A DNA stretch of 64,000 nt, from NCBI RefSeq assembly GCF_023015865.1, contig NZ_JALKBC010000013.1:57115-121114 (forward strand), in the 5' to 3' direction. The notes beneath the pieces are model-generated. The model had not been told where the DNA came from. It worked only from the letters and a program-made list of their open reading frames with translations, and ran no database searches. Of this stretch, positions 53,395-60,644 are shown in pieces (within the stretch, counting starts at the first letter, position 1; every line of letters begins with the position of its first letter). Made by a program: the position numbers and the translations under genes. Origin of the DNA: Arenibacter sp. F26102. GTDB taxonomy: Bacteria; Bacteroidota; Bacteroidia; Flavobacteriales; Flavobacteriaceae.

Positions 53395-53943
53395 TTATTC
53401 CAATATACCGTCTACTATACCATAGGCTATGGACTCTTCAGCGTTCATCCAATAATCCCGGTCAAAATCCTTCATAACCTTTTCAAAATCCTGGCCACAA
53501 TTATCTGCCAATATTTTGGCACTAAGTTCACGTGTCTTAATTATCTCTTTTGCCTGGATCTCTATATTGGAGGCCTGTCCCCTGGCTCCACCACTTGGCT
53601 GATGGATCATTACCTGGGCATGGGGTTGTATAAAACGTCTTCCCTTCTTACCTACGGATAACAATATAGACCCCATTGAAGCTGCCAATCCAGAACAGAT
53701 TGTAGAAACCGGACTCTTCAGTGATTTAATGGTGTCGTACATAGCAAAACCAGAAGTAACATAACCTCCTGGACTATTTATATACAATTGAATTTCTTTA
53801 TTATTCTGCATATCCAAATACAATAAACGATCAATAACATGTTTAGCGGTATCATCATCTACCATACCCCATAAAAACACTTTTCTTTCTTCTAGCAATT
53901 TTTCATCAATTGCCTCTTGTATCTTACCTTTTTTTGAGCTCAT
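53395..53943 (-). CDS. clpP: ClpP-family serine protease
   Basis: 182 residues, somewhat shorter than the usual 190-220. Catalytic Ser in GLAASMGSILLSVG (about 91), His in AQVMIHQPSGG (about 115) and Asp in the DRDYWMNAEESIAYGIVD segment (about 165). It forms the proteolytic chamber for a Clp ATPase. The trigger-factor and clpX genes that usually flank the main clpP are absent, and the VFLWGMVDDDTA start differs from the common LxxRII-type N-terminus; it may be a second, specialised ClpP. Own promoter and terminator. Confidence 0.9.
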   Translation of the reverse strand: MSSKKGKIQEAIDEKLLEERKVFLWGMVDDDTAKHVIDRLLYLDMQNNKEIQLYINSPGGYVTSGFAMYDTIKSLKSPVSTICSGLAASMGSILLSVGKKGRRFIQPHAQVMIHQPSGGARGQASNIEIQAKEIIKTRELSAKILADNCGQDFEKVMKDFDRDYWMNAEESIAYGIVDGILE

Positions 53944-53965
53944 TTCTTGAATTCTTGTTAAGTTT

Positions 53966-53973
53966 CAAAAATA
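53966..53973 (-). promoter_or_regulatory. -7 element of clpP promoter
   Basis: TATTTTTG on the minus strand, matching TAnnTTTG, 23 bp before the clpP ATG. Confidence 0.45.
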
Positions 53974-54230
53974 ACGAATTTATTGTGAAATATGGCAGGT
54001 AAATTATGGTATGGAACATTCAATTTTTCATCGCTAAAACATGGACACTAAATTCATGGAATAAAAACTTCCAATCAGTGAAATAAGTATGATGCCTATG
54101 CACGACAAAATTGACGACCATACTTCCTTAACAACCCATCTTATAAAGAAAAAAAAACCAAAAATGTAATTGGGCATTCATAACTATTCTGCCAAAAACC
54201 TATTATCTTTATATTAGAAAAAAACCAAAA

Positions 54231-54917
54231 ATGAAAAAACCACTATTAATAGTTCTGTGCCTGACCTTATTCCTTGTATCCTGTAAAACTGATAAAAAAC
54301 AAAAGGTGGCCGATCCAATAATGGAACTTTCCATTTTGGATAAGGTGGCCATGGCACATGGATTCGATCAATTTAAAAATGTAAAGGAAATTGCATTCAC
54401 ATTCAATGTAGATCGCCCTGACAGCCATTCTGAACGAAGCTGGGTATGGAATACCATTACCAATGACATTACATCCACCAACAAGGGAGATACCATTTCT
54501 TACAATCGCAGTAACATGGACAGTACAGCTATGAAGGTAAATGGGGGCTTTATCAATGACAGGTATTGGTTAATGGCTCCATTTAATCTGGCTTGGGACA
54601 AGAACAATATCACCTATGACCATCAAAACGATGTGCCTGCCCCTATCAGTAAAAATCCTATGCAAAAATTGACCATAGTCTATGGGAGCGATGGAGGCTA
54701 CACCCCTGGTGATGCCTATGATTTTTATTTTGGAAGTGATTACATGATAAAGGAATGGGTATTTAGAAGATCAAATCAACCGGAGCCATCCGTGATTACC
54801 ACTTGGGAAAATTATGTGGATATCAACGGCCTCAAAATTGCGGAAATGCACAAAAATGAAGATGGCAGTTTTAAGTTGTACTTCACCAATATAAAAGTAA
54901 CCTCCAAAAACCCCTAA
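54231..54917 (+). CDS. Lipoprotein of unknown function
   Basis: 228 residues. MKKPLLIVLCLTLFLVSC carries lipobox LVSC. The mature part begins with a Lys-rich linker, then a beta-rich domain with conserved-looking HGFDQFKNVKEIAFTFNVD, RYWLMAPFNLAWD and YTPGDAYDFYFGSDYMIKEW. The fold resembles LolA-like or outer-membrane-lipoprotein-sorting antiparallel sheets, but I see no diagnostic motif. Envelope location likely. Convergent with the MFS gene (11 bp between stops). A near-match -7 (TATCTTTA, 54204) lies upstream. Confidence 0.75.
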   Translation: MKKPLLIVLCLTLFLVSCKTDKKQKVADPIMELSILDKVAMAHGFDQFKNVKEIAFTFNVDRPDSHSERSWVWNTITNDITSTNKGDTISYNRSNMDSTAMKVNGGFINDRYWLMAPFNLAWDKNNITYDHQNDVPAPISKNPMQKLTIVYGSDGGYTPGDAYDFYFGSDYMIKEWVFRRSNQPEPSVITTWENYVDINGLKIAEMHKNEDGSFKLYFTNIKVTSKNP

Positions 54918-54928
54918 AGTTTTGGCAG

Positions 54929-56077
54929 TTACCTCCTTCTTCTATATAGACCATAAGTTGCACCAAGCACTATAAAAGTGCATACCAATAATATAACAAA
55001 GGTATATTTTAGGGAAAAACTCTCGGCCACAAAACCAAGGACCACAGGCCCAAGCAAGAAACCGGAATATCCTGTACCGGCTATAAAGGAAACCCCTTGT
55101 GAGGAATCTACCCCCTTGACCGTACCGCCTATCCTAAAAAGCTCCGGAATAATTACCGAAAAGCCCAGTCCTATCAGAGCAAATCCTGCAATGGCCATAT
55201 AAGTATGTGTAGCTAGGACAAAGAGAAAGCCAATTATTGCTATTGAAGCTCCCAAGGCCACTATTTTAATGGAACCTATAGAAGCACTAATACTATCGCC
55301 CAAAAACCTACCCAAGGTCATCATTGCGGAAAATGCCAAAAACCCTGTTCCTATCAGTGTTTCCGGTGCCATACTTATCTCCTGCAAATACAGCCCACTC
55401 CAATCTACAATGGCCCCTTCACCGCCCATTACTATGAATGATACTATTCCCAACACTAGGAGCGGTTTAAACAATTTTAGACTAAATGGTTCCTTCTCCA
55501 CGGGCGCCGCTACAATATGCTTATAATGTTTATGGAAAATATAATTTATTACAAACACCAAAACAACAGCGTAGAGCATATGCAAGGCTGGATTATTGAT
55601 TGTGAATATCAGAAAGCTACCTAAACCTGCAAACACGCCACCAAGACTAAAAAAGCCATGTGAGGCCGACATAAAGTTCTGTTGATCCTCCTTTTCTATT
55701 TCCGTGACCAAGGTATTCATGGCTATGTCCGTAATGCCACTACTGGCACCGAATAAAAATAGGGCGCCCAACAAGGAATAATAATTAGGCGCCAATAAAG
55801 GTAGCAAAGCGGCCAAACAACTAAAAAGTATTCCATACCAAGTAGCCTTTCCTACCCCCAGCCAATTAATAATTTTGGCAGCCACGGGAAATATGACGAA
55901 TACCCCCAAGGAAAGAAAAAAGATAGCAATGCCCAAATCTGCCTTATCTATCCCCAATTTCTCTTTGACAGTAGGTATATAGATGGCCCAAGTACCAAAC
56001 AAAATATTTATGCTGGCAAAAACCCAAGAAGGTGCAAAATATCTGGGATTCGAAAGAATAAGACGAAGTGACTTCAT
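54929..56077 (-). CDS. MFS transporter
   Basis: 382 residues with about 12 hydrophobic helices. MFS features: the GIDKADLGIAIFFLSLGVFV start and ASSGITDIAMNTLVTEIEKE in the first half, and GFALIGLGFSVIIPELFRI in the second. It resembles the bacterial fucose/DHA2-unrelated 'YbjJ-like' group of MFS carriers; substrate unknown. It is 30 bp downstream of kynU on the same strand, so it may move a kynurenine-pathway compound, which is inference from position only. Confidence 0.85.
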   Translation of the reverse strand: MKSLRLILSNPRYFAPSWVFASINILFGTWAIYIPTVKEKLGIDKADLGIAIFFLSLGVFVIFPVAAKIINWLGVGKATWYGILFSCLAALLPLLAPNYYSLLGALFLFGASSGITDIAMNTLVTEIEKEDQQNFMSASHGFFSLGGVFAGLGSFLIFTINNPALHMLYAVVLVFVINYIFHKHYKHIVAAPVEKEPFSLKLFKPLLVLGIVSFIVMGGEGAIVDWSGLYLQEISMAPETLIGTGFLAFSAMMTLGRFLGDSISASIGSIKIVALGASIAIIGFLFVLATHTYMAIAGFALIGLGFSVIIPELFRIGGTVKGVDSSQGVSFIAGTGYSGFLLGPVVLGFVAESFSLKYTFVILLVCTFIVLGATYGLYRRRR

Positions 56078-56107
56078 AAATAGTTTGGCAGTTAGAGAGC
56101 AATAAAC

Positions 56108-57379
56108 CTAGCCTTTGGACTGAATTCCAGATTTTAAAACTTGTCCAAAATTGTACATATCAGCGAAGGAACAATAAAAAGGTGCCGGTGCCAAACGAAT
56201 TACATTGGGCTCCCTCCAATCCGTTACCACTCCGTTTTCCATTAAAAAATTAAACAGATCCTTACCGTGTCCATGTAAAAAAACAGAGAGCTGACAACCA
56301 CGATCTTCAGGAGTAATAATTTCAAACGACCCGTCGGTCTCCTTATCTATCTCCTGGAGAATAAACTCCAGATAGGACACAATGAGTTTCCTTTTGGCAA
56401 TAAGTGCTTCCATACCCACCTCATCGAACATTTCCAAAGAAGCCAAGTATGGGGCCAATGAAAGCACTGGTGGATTACTTACTTGCCAAGCATCTGCATT
56501 TTCCATGGGTTCGAACTCGGGCTTCATTAAAAATCTAGTCTCTTTCTTTGTTCCCCACCAGCCCTCAAAGCGTGGAATATCGCTCCTGTTAAGATACTGT
56601 TCGTGCACAAAAATACCTGATGCATTCCCGGGACCGCTATTCATATATTTATAACTGCACCAAGCTGCAAAGTCTACCCCCCAGTCATGAAGTTTTAGGG
56701 CAACATTGCCCACCCCGTGAGCCAAATCCCAACCAACAAATGCACCTTGTGCCTTGGCCGATTTTGTAATGGACTCCATATTAAACACCTGACCGTTATA
56801 GTAATTTACACCACCAATGAGCACCAGTGCAAGTTCATCACCAACCTCATTAATTTTATCAATGACATCTTGGGTATGCCAAAAATCCTCGCCGGGTCTT
56901 TTCTTTACTTCCACAATAGCCATATCAGGATCTAAACCGTGAAATTTAACCTGACTTTTCAACATATATTGATCGGAGGGGAATGCCTTTTCCTCACAAA
57001 TAATTTTAAATCTTTTCTTGTTGGGCCTGTAAAAAGAGACCATGAGCATATGAAGATTTACGGTCAAGGTATTCATCACCGACACTTCTTCAGGCTTTGC
57101 CCCCACTACTTTTGCCAATGGCGCGGCCAAGCGTTCGTGATAATCCCACCATGACTTTTCAGCATGGAAATGCCCCTCTACCGCCAAGTCTTTCCAATCG
57201 TTCATGATATCATCCACAAACTTTTGGGTGCGTTTGGGTTGCAGCCCTAAGGAATTTCCAGTGAAATAAATAACATCCTTGCCCTTCACCTTTGGAAAAT
57301 GGAATTCGTCACGGTAATTCTTAAGGGGATCAATCGCATCCAATTGTTGGGCAAAGACTAACGAATTTTGAAATTCCAT
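56108..57379 (-). CDS. kynU: Kynureninase
   Basis: PLP enzyme that cleaves kynurenine or 3-hydroxykynurenine to (3-hydroxy)anthranilate and alanine. 423 residues. VIYFTGNSLGLQPKRTQKFV near the start, GWDLAHGVGNVALKLHDWGV (PLP-Asp region), the PLP-lysine site AAWCSYKYMNSGPGNASGIF and RGCQLSVFLHG are KynU signatures. With kmo it supplies 3-hydroxyanthranilate for NAD synthesis; the final oxygenase and the first dioxygenase are not in the window. Flanked by a GNAT gene (63 bp upstream) and an MFS gene. Confidence 0.95.
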   Translation of the reverse strand: MEFQNSLVFAQQLDAIDPLKNYRDEFHFPKVKGKDVIYFTGNSLGLQPKRTQKFVDDIMNDWKDLAVEGHFHAEKSWWDYHERLAAPLAKVVGAKPEEVSVMNTLTVNLHMLMVSFYRPNKKRFKIICEEKAFPSDQYMLKSQVKFHGLDPDMAIVEVKKRPGEDFWHTQDVIDKINEVGDELALVLIGGVNYYNGQVFNMESITKSAKAQGAFVGWDLAHGVGNVALKLHDWGVDFAAWCSYKYMNSGPGNASGIFVHEQYLNRSDIPRFEGWWGTKKETRFLMKPEFEPMENADAWQVSNPPVLSLAPYLASLEMFDEVGMEALIAKRKLIVSYLEFILQEIDKETDGSFEIITPEDRGCQLSVFLHGHGKDLFNFLMENGVVTDWREPNVIRLAPAPFYCSFADMYNFGQVLKSGIQSKG

Positions 57380-57442
57380 ATCCTAATTTTTATGCTAAAA
57401 TACAACTTACCCATAGAAGGCAAATAGGTCAATTCCAAAATT

Positions 57443-57910
57443 TCATCGATCCACATTTACCCTCATTTCCACAATATGCTTTTTAAATCCCACTTTCTCA
57501 TAGGCCCTTATGGCAGGCAGGTTGTCATTGTAGACCGTAAGTCTTACCTCATAAATACCTTTGGATTTCGACCATTGTACCAAGGCATCTACAATTGCCT
57601 TATTAACCCCCTTACCGCGGTGGTCCGGATCCGTATACATAAACCCAAGATAAGTATATTTTTTATGGTCCAAATATGGCTTTGCATCCCTTATTAACCC
57701 ATAGCCAGAACCAATAATATTATGACCTACCTCAGCCACCATAACTGTAGCCTCATCGGAAAGTACCAATTGTTTTAGGTCATAATAGCTGATCGGATCC
57801 ACATCCAATGTTTCATCAAAAGGCCTTTCGGCACGAATAATTTCCTGTTCAAAGGACAACAGAGTTTTTATATCGGCCAAAGTGGCCATTCTTATCGCAA
57901 ATTGTTGCAT
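57443..57910 (-). CDS. GNAT-family N-acetyltransferase
   Basis: 155 residues. Typical GNAT core: MVAEVGHNIIGSGYGLI (beta4), YLGFMYTDPDHRGKGVNKAI with the acetyl-CoA loop (R/Q-x-x-G-x-G/A as HRGKGV), and RLTVYNDNLPAIRAYEKVGF. Substrate unknown. Same strand as kynU and possibly first gene of that operon. Divergent from the O-methyltransferase gene with a 41-bp spacer. Confidence 0.9.
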   Translation of the reverse strand: MQQFAIRMATLADIKTLLSFEQEIIRAERPFDETLDVDPISYYDLKQLVLSDEATVMVAEVGHNIIGSGYGLIRDAKPYLDHKKYTYLGFMYTDPDHRGKGVNKAIVDALVQWSKSKGIYEVRLTVYNDNLPAIRAYEKVGFKKHIVEMRVNVDR

Positions 57911-57916
57911 GATTAC

Positions 57917-57924
57917 TATATTTG
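57917..57924 (+). promoter_or_regulatory. -7 element of the O-methyltransferase promoter
   Basis: TATATTTG, exact match, in the 41-bp divergent spacer, 27 bp before the ATG at 57952. Confidence 0.5.
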
Positions 57925-57951
57925 AAGGCCTAAATATACAAAGTATAGCCC

Positions 57952-58593
57952 ATGCATTTTTTATCTTCTATTTTGGAACAATATATTGCCGACCATTCGC
58001 AATCGGAACCTAAATTACTTGAAAGACTAACACGGGAGACCCATCTCAAGGTAATTCAGCCTAGAATGATCACCGGACATTTTCAGGGTCGTGTACTAAG
58101 CCTTCTGTCCAAAATAATTAATCCCAAAAATATTTTGGAAATTGGCACCTATACAGGGTACTCTGCCCTATGCCTAGCTGAAGGCTTGCAAAAAGAAGGA
58201 ACATTGCACACCATAGACATCAACGAAGAACTACATGGCATGCAAAGGAGATACTTTGACGAAAGTGGCTTTGGAAATCAAATTGTACAGCATACCGGTG
58301 ATGCACTGGATATTATACCGGGGCTTGATGTTGTGTTCGATATGGTTTTTATAGATGCCGAAAAGGTGAGTTACGATCACTATTTTGAAGCCGCCTTAAA
58401 GAAATGTCGTTCCGGAAGTGTTATTTTATCTGATAACGTATTATGGTCCGGAAAGGTAGTGGAGCCTTTGGACCCCAAGGACAAGGCTACAAAAATTTTA
58501 CTGGAGTACAACAAAAAATTAAAGGAAGACCCTAGGGTAGAAACCGTACTTATGCCAATTAGGGACGGACTAACACTTAGTAGGGTGATATGA
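57952..58593 (+). CDS. SAM-dependent O-methyltransferase (class I, CCoAOMT type)
   Basis: 213 residues. Family opening QPRMITGHFQGRVLSLLSKI (K/R..M.....QG..L), SAM motif NILEIGTYTGYSALCLAEGL, the acidic metal/SAM residues in FIDAEKVSYDHYFEA and LSDNVLWSGKV. Such enzymes methylate catechol hydroxyls with a divalent metal. The nearby kynurenine genes make ortho-hydroxy aromatic compounds, a possible but unproven link. The 244-bp tandem repeat begins 9 bp after the stop. Confidence 0.92.
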   Translation: MHFLSSILEQYIADHSQSEPKLLERLTRETHLKVIQPRMITGHFQGRVLSLLSKIINPKNILEIGTYTGYSALCLAEGLQKEGTLHTIDINEELHGMQRRYFDESGFGNQIVQHTGDALDIIPGLDVVFDMVFIDAEKVSYDHYFEAALKKCRSGSVILSDNVLWSGKVVEPLDPKDKATKILLEYNKKLKEDPRVETVLMPIRDGLTLSRVI

Positions 58594-58602
58594 TGATTGC
58601 CA

Positions 58603-59510
58603 CCTCCCCCTAACCCCCTCCCAAGGAGGGGGAAATAGGTTTGAAACTACAAAAAAGCAGCACAGGCACTGAGGGGGAATGCTACTTAGAGCAGCACATT
58701 CTTGTCGATTTACAAATTACATTCCCTCCCCTTGGGGGAGGGCCAGGGAGGGGTCCAAACACTTTACTTTGCCCTAATTATCATTACGAAATCATGGGGT
58801 ATAATTAAACCAAAAAAGTATTTTAAGTATGGGCCAACATTGAAAGTCCTCCCCCTAACCCCCTCCCAAGGAGGGGGAAATAGGTTTGAAACTACAAAAA
58901 AGCAGCACAGGCAATGAGGGGGAATGCTACTTAAAGCACACATTCTTGTCGATTTACAAATTACATTCCCTCCCCTTGGGGTAGGGCCATGGAGGGGTCC
59001 AAACACTTTACTTTGTCATACTTATCATTACGAAATCATGGGGTATAATTAAACCAAGAAAGTATTTCAAGTATGGGCCAACATTGAAAGTCCTCCCCCT
59101 AACCCCCTCCCAAGGAGGGGGAAATAGGTTTGAAACTACAAAAAAGCAGCACAGGCAATGAGGGGGAATGCTACTTAGAGCAGCACATTCAAGTCGATTT
59201 ACAAATTACATTCCCTCCCCTTGGGGAGGGCCAGAGAGGAGTCCAAACACTTTACTTTGCCCTACTTATCATTACGAAATCATGGGGTATAATTAAACCA
59301 AGAAAGTATTTCAAGTATGGGCCAACATTGAAAGTCCTCTCCCTCACCACCTCCCAAGGAGGGGGAAATAGGTTTGAAACTACAAAAAAGCAGCACAGGC
59401 AATGAGGGGGAATGCTACTTAAAGCAGCACATTCTTGTCGATTTACAAATTACATTCCCTCCCCTTGGGGGAGGGCCATGGAGGGGTCCAAACACTTTAC
59501 TTTGTCATAC
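58603..59510. repeat. Tandem array: 3.7 copies of a 244-245 bp G/C-run-rich unit
   Basis: Copies start at 58603, 58848, 59092 and 59336 (last one cut at about 59510). Each begins CCTCCCCCTAACCCCCTCCC (altered in copy 4) and within 30 bp forms a hairpin with GGAGGGGG. About 110 bp on comes a second hairpin CCCTCCCC-TT-GGGG-AGGG and a G-rich end that is roughly the reverse complement of the first 20 bp; the remaining ~90 bp is an A+T-rich spacer. Copies differ at a few per cent. The period is not a multiple of 3 and no frame is open throughout, so it is non-coding. It fills the 903-bp gap between two genes. Confidence 0.93.
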
Positions 59511-60051
59511 CCACTTTATGGTACAAGCTATAAAAGAGGAAGGCAAAAAGAATTCCCACCGCTGCGCCTACCAACAAATCCAAAGGATAATGTACGCCCA
59601 CATATATACGGCTCATTGCAAACAAAAGTGGCCAGATAAAAAAGAGCCAACTCCATTTGAATCTGTTTCTAAGAAATAGAAAAATACTGGTAGTAATACT
59701 AAAGGAACTGGATGAATGTCCAGAAAAAAAACTATATCCGTCAGGACTTTTAAGAATACGGATCAAGGTGTTAATTTCCTCTGTGTTATTAGGACGAAGT
59801 CGCGCTACCCATTCTTTGGTGACGCCTGTAAGTACAGCTACCAGGGCTAAAGTTAAGAGTACAGTACCCAACACCCAAAACGCCTCCCGTTTAGGGTAAG
59901 CCCTAAAAATAAGCACTACAAATAAAACAAATAAGGGAATCCAAGTAGCAAAATTGGTGACATAAGACCAAAAGACATCATAATCTTCGATGCCCAAACT
60001 GTTCAAATAGATAAAGGTATCTCGATCCCAGTTCAACAATAACTCCAGCAT
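59497..60051 (-). CDS. PAP2-family phosphatase
   Basis: 184 residues with about five hydrophobic helices. The three PAP2 motifs are present: KEWVARLRPNN (KxxxxxxRP, about 75), YSFFSGHSSSSF (PSGH equivalent, with F for P, about 105) and SRIYVGVHYPLD (SRxxxxxHxxxD, about 155). Likely dephosphorylates undecaprenyl diphosphate or a phospholipid at the membrane. The last residues (GMTK) and the stop codon lie within the end of the tandem repeat array. 1 bp downstream of tatA. Confidence 0.9.
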   Translation of the reverse strand: MLELLLNWDRDTFIYLNSLGIEDYDVFWSYVTNFATWIPLFVLFVVLIFRAYPKREAFWVLGTVLLTLALVAVLTGVTKEWVARLRPNNTEEINTLIRILKSPDGYSFFSGHSSSSFSITTSIFLFLRNRFKWSWLFFIWPLLFAMSRIYVGVHYPLDLLVGAAVGILFAFLFYSLYHKVGMTK

Positions 60052-60052
60052 T

Positions 60053-60334
60053 TTATTTTCTTTTCACTACGCCGGTTACTTCGTCAACGTTCTTCTTAAC
60101 TTTACTGATCTCGTTCTTTATGTCGTCGGTAAAACTAGTATCTATACCTTGTTTCTCCGCACTTTTCTGAATCTCTTTCTTAATATCCTCTGTGGCATCC
60201 TTCAGTTGTCGCATGCCCTTTCCCAATCCCTTGGCTATTCCAGGAATTTTATCCGCGCCAAAAACCATTACCACGATAAACATGATAAAAAAGATTTCCG
60301 CACCACTAATAAATAGAATTATCGTACTTAACAT
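60053..60334 (-). CDS. tatA: Sec-independent (Tat) translocase subunit TatA
   Basis: 93 residues. One N-terminal TM helix (about 8-26, ISGAEIFFIMFIVVMVFGAD) followed by the amphipathic-helix hinge FGADKIPGIAKGLGKGMRQL, typical of TatA/TatE, then a charged helical tail. TatA forms the pore for folded proteins carrying twin-arginine signals; two such proteins are encoded at 27.8-30.2 kb. TatC is not in the window. The PAP2 stop codon begins after a 1-bp gap. Confidence 0.92.
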   Translation of the reverse strand: MLSTIILFISGAEIFFIMFIVVMVFGADKIPGIAKGLGKGMRQLKDATEDIKKEIQKSAEKQGIDTSFTDDIKNEISKVKKNVDEVTGVVKRK

Positions 60335-60338
60335 AAGA

Positions 60339-60346
60339 CAAATATA
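60339..60346 (-). promoter_or_regulatory. -7 element of tatA promoter
   Basis: TATATTTG on the minus strand, exact match, only 5-12 bp before the tatA ATG, which would give a leaderless or near-leaderless mRNA. Confidence 0.4.
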
Positions 60347-60525
60347 ATGAGAAGTTTGACAGCTGCATAAAAAATTAGGTTAACTTTTTTTAGGGCTTAT
60401 GAACCCCATGAAACTAAGTTAATGTCTAGCGTTTAAAACCTTTATAATCATACCTATACCCCTTAATTTAGAGATAATCATCCAGTTCCAAGTCATAAAA
60501 CCTCAGAAGAATAATGAACAAAAAG

Positions 60526-60574
60526 AAAGCCCCAACACCCGTTTGGCCATTTGGCAATCCGGAATTGGGGCTTT
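60526..60574 (-). terminator. Intrinsic terminator of the M1 peptidase gene
   Basis: AAAGCCCCAA (60526-60535) and TTGGGGCTTT (60565-60574), perfect 10-bp arms; the loop contains a further stem TTGGCCA/TTTGGC. In the minus direction a T-rich run follows. Confidence 0.8.
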
Positions 60575-60644
60575 ATATAAATTCAGGGAATAACATCAAT
60601 AATGATGCTAGCCCTAAATAATATGGATCAAATTGCAAAAACTC

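Noticed and set aside
58603..59510. CRISPR array
   Set aside because: The unit is 244 bp and nearly identical throughout; there are no short repeats with unique spacers and no cas genes.
58702..59679. Open frames across the tandem repeats (70-100 residues, containing a PLGEGQGGV-like string)
   Set aside because: They are translations of the C/G-run repeat itself. The 244-bp period breaks any frame, and the same peptide is seen in many genomes from such repeats.
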